Notes: generated from the sequence alone by a model not told the origin. Positions 23,501-38,500 are shown, counted from the stretch's first letter. The stretch: DNA of 64,000 bases from Icerya purchasi (GCA_039619475.1 CM077115.1:221015291-221079290), one strand, 5' to 3'. Program-made: numbers and translations.

Positions 23501-26500
23501 TGTGCCGAGTAACAGCGTTAATATTTTGTTTTTTTTAACCAGCTCCATCAATTTATGTATTAAATAAAAGTTAAAAACATCTCTTGGCAATCCAAACGTT
23601 AATTGAAATATTAATTAATATATTAAAATACTAATTTTACCTAAATTCGCTTTCGTCGTAATTGTCTTGTTTTTCATCGCCGGTAGGCTCCGCTACTTCC
23701 AAAACAGATTCTCTTGATTCTTTTTTACGTTCGCTGCTTCCTAAATTATTCGAATATAACGGAAAAAACGTCAACATTTGAAGATGTTGTAGAATAGTAA
23801 TAATAACAATAACAATAATAAAGCGAAACAAGCAAAATAAAGATACTAATGTAAATAAGTCTCGCTTTTTAAAACTAACTTTCGATAACAGTAATTTGGA
23901 AGCGGACTGGCAAATTTAAATTCAGCAAAAAATACGTAACTTTTTATAAAGTTATTTCATAGCAATTTTATTTGGAAGCCAAGCTTTTCGCATTTTTTTT
24001 CTGCTCCATTTTTGTTTTCAAAAGTCATGCTGATGAACTCTCATTTACAAATAATATGGAAGCAAGCTTTATCTCTGTGTGTGTGTGAATGTGTATTTAA
24101 GTGAGTTTTTTTATTTTTAATATTCAATTTGAAAATTCTGTTATTATTAAATATACACATTAGTCAGCAAAAAATGATTTACGAATATATATTAAAATTG
24201 TGAGAAAGAGACATAGTTTTATGTCCGATGTCTGTTTCGAGCAAGCGGAAAACTCCGCCCCATCCGATTATTTTATTTTACAACGCTCTCGAAAAGACGA
24301 GAAAGAAAAAATGGAAAAGGGAACAAAAACAGAAAAGGGAATACGAAAATTAAAAATTAGACGAGAATAAAAAATAAATTTAACAGTGACAAAAATTCTT
24401 AATTAAAAAGTTGAAAATAAAAAAGCAGTTTTCATTATATTCAATGATTCGAAAGTTTAATTCGGCTCTTTACGGTGTTCTTTTTTCATTCTATTTTTTT
24501 TTTCTGCATTTTTTTATATACCAACTAATAAATTCAATAAAAAACAAAGAAAGAAAACATTGAACTGACAGGATTCGGAAAACATTTTAGAAGTTACTTT
24601 TACGCTGCTTCTTTCATTTTTTTTTTTTTCCTATTTTGAATAGAAAAAAAATGGGGCTGTAAAACAATTTTTATTATTCGCGATTTTTAAAAAGCTGCTT
24701 CCTCCGGGTATTTCGCTTTTTTACTTTTATTTTTCTGCTATACCAAGAGCAACAACCAAATCAAGACCGGTAGATTAGAAAGATACTTAAGTGTTAAAGC
24801 GAGTCCCATTCGTTAAACAGGGCATCGCGGACTGCGGAATTAAATTTTCCACAATGGTATCAAGCCAATTGAAAAGAACATTGAAGGCCAGAGTTCCTTT
24901 CTTCTTCAGATCCGCCTTTATTTTTCCAAATTTCTCTGCTGTAGCCAACAATATTCGAAATTGATATATTCCTGGAAGCGAGCCTGAAACGAAATAATTT
25001 TCGAAAATCTACGGTTCTCGTTTGCTAATCCGAACACTTTAACTTCCAGGTTCCTACGCTACGAAACTAATAAACGGTGGATTCTGATTCGATCAGAAAT
25101 TGAATAAATAAGGTTAAGGACACGATAGATAAAAATGGAAGGAAAATAAGATGCACGACAAGGAAAAAATAAAACTGCCGTTTTTGTTCGGAAGAGGAAA
25201 GAGTTTCGAAACATATATGCTTCGTCAATAATGAGAAAAGAATTAGTATGGTAATAGAAAAAAAAAAAAAAAAAAGGCACGCAGAAAACTGCGTTCGAAG
25301 CGAAGTGGACCAATCAGGAAACGATTCAGTGAAGGAAAATTGTGGAATCAAAGGGTAATTGGCCGAATAAAGAAATAGGAATTGTTATGTAGAAAAGGAA
25401 CAAGAATCATTCCGCGTTCAGAAGTAAATTGCTTAGACATTTAGGAAGTTTGCGAAGAAAGTTTTTAAGATCAGCTGTTTCCGAATTTTTACTGAGCAGC
25501 CACAATAGACAGATATGAACAGAGTACGTTAGAGATTGCGTATAAGAAGGACAAAAAAAGAATATAAAGTAAGATAGGGGAAACGGTGATTATAAAACTA
25601 TAAATTTGTCAAAAAAGTTATAAGAGTGTCTTAAATGGTTCCAATTATTTATAAGATAAAAGTAAATACCAACTTTTTTTTTTTTTTTTTTTTTGGCCTG
25701 GCAGTAAGTCATTTGGTCTATCGAGTTTTTTGAAATTCTACTTATAAAAATAATAGACGGATTGGGAAAAGTGGAGTTCTAAAGAGGCCGTAAAATAAGG
25801 GAGAAATTTTTGTAATTGCTTCCAAACCGGTTTTTTCGATTTGTTTTTGTCAGTTTTTTCCCATGTTTGTCTCCTCCCGTGGAGTTGTAAATACGCTCAG
25901 AAGGAAAACAAAACCTTCAAAGCAATTTTTAAGAAAAAAAAACAATGGTGAAGAAAGCGCGACGAAAAGTTTCAAAAAAATTTTGTGCTAGAAACATTGA
26001 AAGCGTTTTGTGAAAGAATAGAGGAAAGCAGTAGAAACGAAAAGTACAATGCAATAGAGAGACTTTTTTTTATTGTTGAAAGAAGAATGTTCATAGTGAT
26101 GATGATGATGATGATGTGATAATAAACCATATGACATGGTCCAGAGTATCATATATATTTCTTGCCAAAACATGATGAATGTTTGAGCTTCACCTTAAAA
26201 CTAGAATTTTTCATTTTTACACGGCATGATGTTTGTAGTTGCTTGGCGGTTAATTTGAAATTCGGATTTATGATTGTGTGCAGAAGTTGATTAATAATAC
26301 AGTTAAATTAACGACGAATTAGATCGCAATAAGAAGCTATAGGTTATTAAAAAAATAAATAAAACAAAATAAAAAAAAAATATTGTTACGCTTTACTGCT
26401 TTACCATTTATTTTTCCAATCTCTAAGTGTTTGGTATATTTATTTCTAGTATACATATATATACACATTGAAACAAATTTACAGTCTACAAGATAAATGT

Positions 26501-29500
26501 GCTTAATAATCTAACTATATACAGTGTTAAATATACATAATTACATATACATGGTCGTCGCCAAGCCTGGAACTTCAAATCTTTTTAATCAACTGGCCAC
26601 GATGAGTATTTGTAGGCGCGTAATCACGGACAATTTGGAAGACTTTTATAATAAAGTAGTAGAATAATTTGCCAGAAATCCACGAAAATTATGTTTCAAT
26701 TAAGATTTTATTCTTGTTTAATGAAATATTAAAAGCCTTTACAAGTTATATATTTTATTATTTTTCCTATAACTTATATCGGTTCATTGGTTGACGACGC
26801 CCTTGTACACATATATATTAATAGCTGAAATAATATGTAATTTCTGTGAAAATATTTATGTACGCTAATAGCTAAATTGTTTTGTTTTTATAATTTCGTT
26901 AATTTTTATGTTTACGTTAATTCAATAACGTTACTGGAATTTTATTCTGATTTTTTCTATCATCGTTATTAAAACGAAATTCCATTGCTTTATATTATAA
27001 TATATATTTACAATTACAATTATAAAAAATAGCTACGTCTAATTAATTTAAATTTATCTAGAGAAAATATGAAAATAACGGAAATGAAAAAGAAGAACGT
27101 GTACGCAGTAATAAATAAACTAGAAGAAGAAAATACAGAGACGAAGTAGTGGAAAAAGAAACTTCACTCACTTCTTCTCATAGTCCAGTTACCGGCGCAA
27201 ATACTCATACTACGTCCTAAGAGTTCACCTTTAACCGCTTTTAAATTCTTCAGTATTTCATCCGGATCCGGACGCGGAGTACAAGAGCTGCGACGTCTGC
27301 CTTTCGAAGGGTAAGTAATCGGTGGTATATCTGAAATTACATTTTACCGATTTACATCGTATTATGCTCTGTTTAATTCTGGTCGTTTTGATATTTCCCT
27401 TTTATGAACGATTGCAACCCGTCGAAATGGCACGAATATGCAATCGTTTTAAATTTGTCCATCAATCACTAGCCCATCCGTTCACCGTTTTTCTAACAGT
27501 TCAGTAGCGTTGAGACGAATCGCCCCGCGAGCGGATTTATTTATCCGAATATGGATGTTTAAAATGAATTGAAAATTCATGTTTTGCCCGAGTAAATTCC
27601 TTCTTCGTTACAACTCTGCCAAAAACAATAACTTAGGGACCCTTCCTTCTGACAAGGGGTTAGCCTGTAAGCGAGTGAATGTTAGCGTTCTGTTTTACGT
27701 ATGCCATCGTCAAGGAACTAGTTCTTTTGAAACTGTTCGTTTGCTTTTGGTAACGTTTGTTGGAACTTTTCTTAATTCCGTATGGCTAATTTGGTGGTCT
27801 ATTAAATAGCGCAGTAATTTGTTGTAGCCAGTGCAAAAAAAAGTACCGGTAACGATAACTATTTTCGGGAATTGTTAATTACTCCCCGATTTATACTTTC
27901 TATTCCGGATACGTTTCTATGCGAGGTTCGATTTTTATCTGCTCCAAATTGTTACAGATACACGACTACGATTAGATTAGTACGATTATATAATTCATAC
28001 TATCATCCATTTTTCGTTCAGTAAGTGTTACATCCTGTTTCTTGTATAGGTTGTAAGCAGTAATCACATGTTCTATAGTGTGGTAATATTTTGGTTGCGG
28101 TAGATTGGAGGAAATGCAAAAAATGCAACATTAGGAAAATATATGTGTACTAAAAAAAAAAAAAAAGAAAAAAAAGAAAAAAAAAGAGTATTATTGAAAC
28201 TAAGTTACAAAAAAAAAAAATGTTTCGGCGAAGCGACGACATTTCAATAGTTGTAAATGAAAATATTAAAAAGTTTAAAAAAGATTTTGAAAAAAAAAAA
28301 TATAGTAAAAGTATTTAGATGTGTTGTTGAAGATCTTACAAAGAGAATAGACGAAGCGTAATTTTTATTATTCTCAAAATGACTCTTTCTATCCCGTAAT
28401 TTAAATAAGTTACGGCGATTATCACCGATTATAACCGATTGGTACGCAATATAATAGATTGTAACAGATTGTACCAGGCTGGACTAGGCACGCATGATAA
28501 CAGAAGTAAAAAGTTCGTAAAAGGAGGGAGGTTTCCGTTGTAAAATTTATAGTTTCAGTTTACGCAAACGTCACCGGCTTTAAGTATTTGTTTTTCAGAT
28601 CTATCGATGCTTTTATACGTTATATTTTCTAGGTAACGTGGTCAAGTGGCGAGATGTAGTGCAAAAAAAAAAAAAATATATATATATATATATATATTTA
28701 AATATATAAATATTTTTTTGTTTTTTTATTATTTTTTAAGTTTTTGTTGTATATTTTTCTTCTTTGTCTCATAATTCCGTAACAACCGGCATTCGAAGCA
28801 AGTGCCGGACAGATTGGGGTTTAAATTTTCCTCATGATACAAACGGTAATAACAGGGGATTGCTGTTAAATTTAAAAATGAAATGTGTTACTAAAATGTC
28901 CGATTTATTCGTTTTTCTTTAATGCTGATCGGAATTGTAATGAATGTAATTTTTTCGTAATTAATGGTGCTCGCAAGTCTGATATTCAAATTAAATTTTT
29001 TATATTGATATCCCTTTCTAACTGAATATCATTCTATTTAAAAAAGTAATTTCAAACGCTGAATTTTTTTTTTTTTTTTATTTTTTTTTATTTTTTGGTT
29101 AATTTTTATTGAAATAAGGAAATGAGAGCAGCCAGTGAAAAGTGCGGAATTTTCTTTTTTCCTTCAAAAATGCCTTAAATCTCTTACTACCTCTTTAATG
29201 GTGATGTTAATATGACTCTAGCTGAAGTAAATGCTAAGCTATATCGGAGGCTATGTCACTTTTCAGCCTGAACATTTCAGCCTAGACCAGTTCAGCTCTG
29301 TTTCGTTATTACGGTCTCACCTTATTCCGGGGTGTGGATCCAGTTTAGTATTAATGAGTTTTTAGTTGTTTTCCCTTTTTTTTTCCACGTTTTTAAAATT
29401 AATATCTAAGGTGAAGCAATCACCGGGAGAAATTAATAATTAAAATAATTGTTATCCGGTGTGAATGCGAGCATACTTTTTATTAGTTTACAAGCGTCTA

Positions 29501-32500
29501 CGTACCACTGTTATTTGTTTTGAAAATATCTTCCAAAAAATCAAATATTACTCGTTTTCGAACGTGAGAATTAAAATCGAATAAAATTTAAAAATCCATT
29601 TTTCGTCACCATCGATCTGTTCGGAATATATTTCTCAAATAAAACGATTTGGAAAGAGTTTTACTAAAATAAATGACCAAAAATGAATTACTTTTTTGAA
29701 TTCATTGTAAAGATCAGAAATCATATAGTGTTAGATTTTAATACTGTTTGCAATTGAAGAAATTAAGTTGTTTTTTTTTCTGTGTAGCTGGTAACGATAA
29801 GTTTATAGAAAAAAGAATTATGCCAGCGAATCCAAAAGTTGGTACGACTAAAAAAAAAAAGTAAAAGATTTGCTCAGTTGAAATTAAAAATATACGTAAA
29901 TTTTAGAAATTACAGACAATATAAAAAGTATAGAAAGATTTATTCCTTCAAAAATCTTACGCAAACCACTAAAAAACTTAATTTACAAATTTCAGTAATG
30001 AAAGTTTAATAGTGACATTTTAATTATCCATATATCGTTGTATTTAGTTTATTTAAATAAAAACGATTTTTGGGAGAATATTTTGCTGCAATTTATTAAC
30101 GAAGTTTTTGTATTATAAATTTGCTTTTACATCTCTACGTCTTTCCTTTCTTTTTTTTTTTTTTGAAACCAGGGATTAGTTGAAATTTTCGCGGAAGGCG
30201 CATCTAAAGTATTTAAAGGATAATTTAAATTGCTGAAAATTTTTTTTTTTGGAATTATCGAATAAAATAATAAAAATCTTACTCTTGATCGTTAAAAGTT
30301 ATCTCGATAAAAGTTACTTCTAATTTCTACATTTGTGTTGAAAATAAATACGAAAATGCGAGTAAACTTATTTTTATTAAAATTAACGGATAAAATTTTC
30401 GAATAAAATTCAGAATGCCGATGGATTTTAAATATTTCAAATGTGCTTGCATTTAATTTCGGTTATCGTTTCACATTTATTAACGTTAATTTTTTATTTG
30501 GTATTTTTTACGAATGCAAACGGTTCATTTTTAAGGGCTTTAAGGTTTTTTTCTTATTTTCCTTTAAAGTTTGTTTATCATTTGGAAAATGAATACAAGA
30601 CAGTAGCACACGTTTGATTTATAAACGATTAATTTATTATTTTACAAAGAGGAATTAGTAATCAATTTCGTAGACGTTTTTACGATTTAACAATTACTTC
30701 ATCTTAAATATGATATTACTTAAAAAAAAAAATAAATAAAACAAAAAATCATCAATACTAAATTAGATTTACTTCCGAATAGGACGAGGTCAAAACATGA
30801 CCCGAACGAAATGATCAAGCGAAAATAGTCAAGCCGAAACGTTGTAGGCGTACCCTTTATCCAGCTAAAAAAGTTACACATAGAACCAACTGAAATACTC
30901 AAACAAACCAATGACTGCAATGCGTTTTAGTTTTATGACTTTATCATTGCAGGTGTAAGGGGATTTTCGAGTTTGGCATCAACGAGGCTAACCCGGAATA
31001 ATAAAATACCTTCATTATTTTAAAGCGAAATAATATTATTTATTATTTCAGACATTAAAAATGAATCACACATAAAAATGAGTTTATTTTTATTTTTCCT
31101 CTAAACTACTTAAATGTGAAAATATTATTTCTTCGAAATTGATTAATAGTCATTCTAATTGCATGTGTAGACTTGCTTAAAAATTATGGTAGACGTATTT
31201 TAGAAGCTCATCTATGTGCTGTGTTTAAAACATCGAGATGATTGTCATGATTTCTTCAATTTTAAAATTTGTACAGTGTGCAGCGTTAATTTTGATTAAT
31301 TATGAAGATGTGAGAAGTAACATAACAAACAGAGAGAAGATTTGCTTAACATTAAGTAATGAGGAATTACTATACAATTTTAGTTCAGTGTTACGTAATA
31401 TTTATGTAGTGCAATATGCGCGTAGTAAAACACCTCATACATACATATATATATATATATATACATATGTATGTATATGTAAGTATAAACTATAATTGTA
31501 TAGGTGGGTTGATTCATTTACAATGTAAGGAAAGAATTTTATTTTTATATATTTATTTTTTGAATTTATTGAGATGGAGGCATTGATTCAGAGCAGTTGA
31601 AAAAAGAAGAAATTAAGAAATTAAATTTGAAAATAATTAGAAATTGATAAAATAGCAGAAACAATTACGAGTGAAAGAAATCAGTGAATGTGGCTCTGTA
31701 AGTGACTGTAAAAGACAGAAAAATACGAAAACGAAGTAAAGATGTTTCTATCATTTTGACCTCCTCCTACTTTAAATTAAATTAAATTTAGTGTTAGTGA
31801 GTTTTCAATTTCTTTTTATCATATTGAAGGCATAAAAAAATCATTAAAAAACAAAACACGAAATCTGTAATTAATTTTTTTACAAAATAAATCAGTGGTT
31901 TTCAATTATTTTTTTATTCATATATCGCTTAAAAAGTTATTTCCTTTTATAAAGAATTACAATGCGCTAATTATACACGATAATCCAGTTCGTTAACTTT
32001 TTTGATCTCTTATTTTAACCTACATAAAATTTTTATTATATTTAAGTTTATTTTTTATAACCTTCCTATTAATTTTATCTTTTAATTTTATACCTATCAC
32101 TGATCTTTCTAATGAATTCTGAATTCTTTATATTTTTTGTTGTTATCTTCTTACTGTTGTCCAAGTCTGGCAACCGTAAGACATTACCAATTTAACTTCT
32201 TACTTTATTTGCTATACAGTCTTCGAGGCCAACATTTTCGCCAGGTATGAGTTATTTTAAGTTCCACCTCCTCTTTTTCCATAAATAACATTTTCTTGTA
32301 GATAAAAGCTTTGTTCCACTTAGATTAATACTTGAACTTAATTTTTTTTTTCTGCATTGTTTAACTCATTTAGCATAGTTTGGAGTTCATCCATATTTTC
32401 TGCTAATATGACTGCATCATCCAGAAATCTAAGATTATTAAGAAATTTAGCATTTATATTAATATCTTTATTATGCTAAACCAGTTTATGTTTCCTCTAA

Positions 32501-35500
32501 CGATGTATTATGTAGTACTGGAGAGAGTGGGTTCCTCCCTGTTTTATACTTCTTTCAATTTTAAAGTACAGGGTGGGCCAAAAGAAAATCCCGAATTTTA
32601 AATGCTCGTCAAATAAAGACTAATATACTTATGGAAATGAAACAAACGTTGAAATACTTCGAAAAGAACGCCATTTATTGTACACTATTAGTTTTGAACA
32701 ATACTCCGTATGAATAGTCACCATTTTGATTTTTACATTGTTGCAATCTTTCCTCAAAATTATGCATTACTTTTTTAAGAGTTAGTTTTTTAATCGCCGC
32801 AATTTCCTTCTGAATGGCCAATTTCATCTCGTCGGATGTTGCTGGTTTACCCTCGTACACCTTGCTTTTCAAGTAGCCCCATAGGTAGAAATCTGTCGGT
32901 GTTAAATCCGGACTGCACGGCGGCCAAAACAGCTCACAGTTTCGCGAAATCAAGCGGTCCTGAAACTTCTCTCTTAATAATCGCAAAACATCGTTACGAA
33001 TATGTGGTGTGGCCCCGTCTTGTTGAAACCACGTTTTAGATAATGCAATCCTCTTCCGTCTGAGCTCCGGTAGAAAAAACTCGTTTAACATTTGGATGTA
33101 GCGGTCGCCGTTCACAGTAACATTCGCTCCGTCCTCCTCTTCGAAGAAGTAGGGTCCGATTATCGCTTTCGCACTGACTGCGCACCATACCGTGATACGA
33201 GGGGAGTGCAAGGGTACCGGGTGAACGATTCGAGGGTTCTCAGTAGCATAATACCGCATGTTTTGTTTATTAACGTTACCATTTAAATCGAAATGCGCCT
33301 CGTCGCTAAAAAAAACATAATCCAAATCGACACGTCTTCTTCCTCCGGTATATCCGAAAATTTATTACAAAATTCTAACCTTCTTGGCTTATCTGTTGGT
33401 ATCAATTCTTCTTGGGTTAGTTGTATCTTGTATGGGTGCATATTGAGGTCGTTTCGAATTATTCTTCTGAGTGAAGTACGGGGAATTTTCAAGGCGGAAG
33501 CCTGGCGACGAACGGATCTGCGCGGACTTCGCGACAATGCTACGCGCACTTTTTCGATGTTTGTCGGGGTTCTAGACGATCGACGGCGACCTTGATGGTT
33601 GACCGCCACCACACGACCGTATTCTCGGAAGTTTTTTACCCATTTGAGGATACTTTTACGGTCGGGGGGATTGTCATGACGTTTTAAATCAAATTGTTTT
33701 TTAAACGCGCGTTATACCGCGATTACACTTTCACCGTTTTTCACAAAGTACTCGACAACGAAAGAGCGTTGTTTACGCGTCCACGACATCATGACTACTA
33801 ACCAACTATATTTATATTAAACGGCATATTATTTAGCGCCAGATGGCGTTGCAATCGCCACGCTAACTTACAGTGTATGATTTTGACGAGCGTTTGAAAT
33901 TCGAGATGTTCTTTTGGCCCACCCTATATTTTCGTACACTATCAGTTCATATTCGTGCTCTCGAGTTAATACACATTTCCTTTATTAATGTTTTATAATT
34001 CTCGGACGCACATTATTTTCTTAACGCCATTTCGATAAATTTTTTAGTTTAAAAGGCCAAAAACTTTCGCATAATCAATAAATGTCAAGTTCAATCCGAT
34101 TTGATATTCATTACAAAATTGTCCATAGTTGAATACCGACTCAGAACTCAGCTTGTTCTATTATAGGCTGTTCTTAATTTAATACACTTTTTAAACTGTT
34201 CGTTAATATTAAGAAAAGTGTTTTTGATAAGGTATAAGATTTTACAGTTTTTGAAAACCCGGTCCAGTCGATGATAATGCCCAAAAACACGAAAACTAGA
34301 GAAAAACTTCTTAAAACTAACAAACAAAATTTTTTTAAAGTAAAATCCAGAATTTAGATCGATTTTGCTTTTTTCAAATTATTTATTTTTCATAATTATT
34401 AAAGTTAATTTATTTTTCGCTTTTCATTAATGTAAAAATTTATTGCGAGGCATATTGTTTTTTTTTTAAAGCAAAAAATTAATTATAGTGGGAAATTATT
34501 GTCGAAATAGATGAATTTTTTTCACAAATTTTTATTGAAATAACACGCTAATGTATAATTAGCATTTCGATTCTTTACAAGAGGAAATAATTTTAAACCA
34601 ATTTACGAACAAGACAAATATTAAAAAGCACTGATTTATTTTGTAAAGAAATTAATTACTGATTTCGCGCTGTTTTTTTTCGGTTCAGTAATTATTTTGC
34701 TCCTTTAAATACGATATTAATTAAGGGGAAAAAAATTGAAAACTCACTAAAATTAAACTATATCTCCTTCGAAACTGAACAAGGCCCCGAGTACCGTTGA
34801 GGTCGATAATCTCGTTAACATATCATTAGAGACAGCGAGAGCCAAGCCAGGCCCCAGTGCAATAATTTTACGGCCCCCCCCTTTTTTTTTCAATTTTGAA
34901 AAATTTTCACACCTCCGCCTAAAAAACGCAACAAAGTAATACTTGAATTTTAAAAAAGATTTTTTTTATCGAATAAAAACTTTTATTACAGGAAAAGGCC
35001 CTTTCGCATCTTTTTTGACGAGAAGCAGATAATTGCGTGCTCGTAGTCGACCGTATGAGCTAACTGATTTTCGACACACAGTGTATAATTGCGTTATTCG
35101 AATGTTAAATCGAATAACGCGGTCCGGCTGGTAATTTTATTTTAGTCCCACATGTTTTTCCAAGGGTTCTTAAAATTTGATCCGGGCCCTTAGAAAAAAT
35201 CCAGGTCCGATACAAATGCACTTTTTGCGCAGCCCTCTCGCCGTCTCTGCATATAATACTTTTTTTTATTGTTCGTGACATTTGATAAAGACTTAATTTT
35301 ATTTCACGGGCTTATTTTAATACATAATTTAATAAAAAGTATATATATATGTGGGTAAGAACAAGATTTCAAGACGTTTAAATAATGTTTTAGTAGTTTT
35401 GTTTGTTTAAATTAAGCTATGTATAAATATATACATATATAAATATATACATATATAACAAGTATGCCCTGCGGGGCACAGGTTGTTGTAACTAGAGTCA

Positions 35501-38500
35501 CCTTCTCTGGTAAGTAGTCACTCGACCATCAAATGGTGCTAGTCCCACCGGTGGAGAAACGAAACAACAACCGTGTGAGTTCTGTACGTCCACGTCGTGC
35601 AGGGTGGTAATTTTCTATTTCACAGGCTTAGCGTGGATTAGAAAAGCTAAACCAGAACTCACAAAACATACAGCTGATAGGAAAACGGAGGAGGGTTCAC
35701 TTGCCGAAGGTGTTTCTTCTAATAAATACCGTTAAGCCTTCTACACTGCATTTACAACTAGCAGACTATCAGCAGCTTGCTCGTGATAATATGCCCCTAT
35801 CGGGTTGGTGAGTACCAATCTAGAACAAGTAGGCGAGTATCCGGCGCCTTATAACCGGTTCCTTTCGGCTAAGGGAGTAAACCCTAACAGAAAATCATGC
35901 AGAAGGAAACGGGGAAACCACTGCATTAAATTCCCTAGTCAGACATGGCACGTGAAGAATTGGACAGAAGTGCTGCATCCACGGAATGCTCCCTAAAGGA
36001 AGTATTAGGCAGTGGACGGTTAACTGCAGCAATGCAGATTAACTCGAGTCCCCCCGTGCCCTCGATGGTACGGAACTCTGCAGGAGGGTACGCATGTGCA
36101 ATAGAAGGAAGCAAGAAAAGAAGAAGCCCGAAGAACAAAACGTATAAAATATAGGGACCTGGAATGTCAGATCATTAAAACAATGCGGAAAATTAGAAAA
36201 CCTGAAAATGGAAATGAATAGAATGAAATGTGATATCTTGGGCATAAGTGAAGTCAGATGGAAAGAAAGCGGAGACATTTGGAGCGGAGACTACAGGTTC
36301 ATACACAGCGGCGCGGAAAAAGGAGTAGCAGGAGTTGGCTTTCTCCTATCCAAAGAATCGGGAGACAAAGTGGAAAGTATCTGGGCATTTAATGATAGAA
36401 TCATCATGATACGGATAAAAAATGAACCAACAGACTTGGTACTCATCCAAGTTTACATGCCTACATCCAACAGTGATGACGATGAAATAGAAGAACTATA
36501 CGAACAAATAGAAGAAGTGTTATTACAAGTAAAAGATCGGGATAACCTAATTTTATTAGGAGACTGGAACGCCGTAGTGGGGGAAGAACAAGCGGACAAT
36601 ATCACAGGAAGATTTGGTCTAGGCAAAAGAAATAGCCGAGGAAAAAGACTAATTGAATTCAGCAGTAGTCAAGATTTGATCATCACAAACACAATCTTCG
36701 AACAACCGAAAAGAAGAAGATACACGTGGAGTTCCCTCTGGAGACAGAGCAAGATTCCAACTGGACTATATTTTAGTTCGTTAAAGATATAAGAACTAGG
36801 TCAAGGTATGCAAAAGTTACCCGGGAGCAGATATCGACTCGGACCATATACCAGTTATAATGACCAGTAGACTAAAGCTGAAACAGGCGAAGAAAACCAC
36901 TAACCGGAACAACAGATGGAATTTAGCTAAGATCAAAGAACATAAGACAGCTTTTGAAAAAGAAACTGAGGAAAGATTCAACCAACAAAGTATAAATGGA
37001 AAAGACAATAATGAGAAATGGGAGTATTTCAAAAAAAAAGAAATAAGAGAAATGGCATTACAACACTTTGGAAAGGAGGAAAGGATAATTTACAAACCTT
37101 GGATTACTGACGAAGTAACACAATTAATGGAGCAGAGGAGGAGAGCCAAAATAGATGGGAAAGTAAATGAATACAAACGGCTAAGAAATCTAATAAACAG
37201 GAAAGCAAACAAAGCTAGGGAAGAATGGATAATGGAGAAATGCAAGGATATTGACCGCAATATAAAAAGCGGCAACATGGAAAGAGCATACAGAGAAATA
37301 AGATGCCAGTTCAAGCCAAGACGCAAGAATTTATGTATTATTAGAGACGACAGTGGAAACATTATAACAAGAAAAAAAGAAATACAAATACGATGGAAAG
37401 AGTACATTGAGCAACTTTACAAAGATAAAGAATGGGACCAGACAAGAGCAGTGGAAGAAGAGAAGAATGTGATGGAAGATGCATTAGGACCATGCATTAT
37501 GGAACGGGAATTTGAGTTTGCATTAAATAATCTTAGACCGCGAAAAACTCCAGGAGTGGATGACATTCCGAGCGAAATCATTAAAATACTCGGAGATAAA
37601 ACAAAAACCGCGTTATATCAGCTGATAAGGGATATTTACGAATCCGGGAAAATTCCTGAAGATTTTCAGATAAGTCGTTTGATTGCCATTCCAAAAAAAT
37701 AGTAATGCCCAGAGATGTGAGCAATATCGCACTATAAGCCTACTATCCCACATACAGAAAATTCTAACTAAAATAATTTATGAACGAATAAAAAGAAAAA
37801 TAGAAGAGAACATCTCAGAGGATCAATTCGGATTCAGAAGAAATAGGGGAACAAGGGAAGCTATTTTGGCTCTAAGGATATTAATAGAAACAATGATGGA
37901 GAAGAATAGAACCTTGCATTTAGCCTTCGTCGACATAGAGAAGGCATTTGATAATGTCAAATGGGACATTATGTTCCGAGGCCTAAAAGAAGCAAATATA
38001 GATTTCAGAGACCGAAGATCAATACTCGAATTGTATAAAAATCAACAAATAAGGATAAATGGAAAAATCAGCGCGAAAATAAAGAAAGGAGTCAGACACA
38101 AGGCTGCTGCCTTTCACCTTTCCTGTTTAACATCTATGTGGAAAAGGCAATGAGGCGCTTCTTAGGCAGAGAGAATGAAGGAATAAAAGTAAATGGAATA
38201 AGATATAAGACGATTAGATATGCTGATGACATAGTGCTGATGGCGGACAGCGAAGCAAAATTGCAAAAGGAGCTGAACGAACTAAACAGATTGTTAAATA
38301 TCAAATGTAATATGAGAATCAATGAAACGAAAACTAAAGTACTAAGATGTGACAAAAAAGTAGATGATAAGGTAAACATAATAATAAATGGGAAACCGGT
38401 ACAACAAGTAAAAGAATTTGAATATTTGGGCAGCCTGATAACAAAAGATGGAAGATCGGAGCGGGAAATAAGAAGGAGAATAGCCCAAGCAAAGAATGCA

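Larger units (their letters stand above)
22232..23640 (-). other. Intron between exons 10 and 11
   Basis: An intron of about 1.4 kb containing a plus-strand LINE remnant and a tRNA-like segment. The rest is AT-rich with T runs. Confidence 0.7.
32100..34240 (-). pseudogene. RTE-like reverse transcriptase remnant, split by a mariner insertion
   Basis: On the minus strand, above the mariner element (34240-33930), fragments read IEQAEF and RYSTMDNF, then LTFIDYAKVFG. These match the RT motifs EQAGFR-x-x-YST-x-DH and F-x-DYEKAFD. Below the element (32568-32350) come FKIERSIKQGG, LSPVL and LRFLDDAVILAENMDELQTM, matching the RT segments QGD-x-LSP and F-A-D-D. The catalytic YADD is changed to FLDD and the frame shifts several times. 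The two halves are in the correct order and orientation around the insert. Confidence 0.7.

Noticed and set aside
25988..26173. Frame with a run of histidines
   Set aside because: It is a short (GAT)n microsatellite read on the minus strand, with no domain.
32836..33595. Three plus-strand open frames across the mariner element
   Set aside because: They are shadows of the minus-strand transposase, which has the catalytic motifs.
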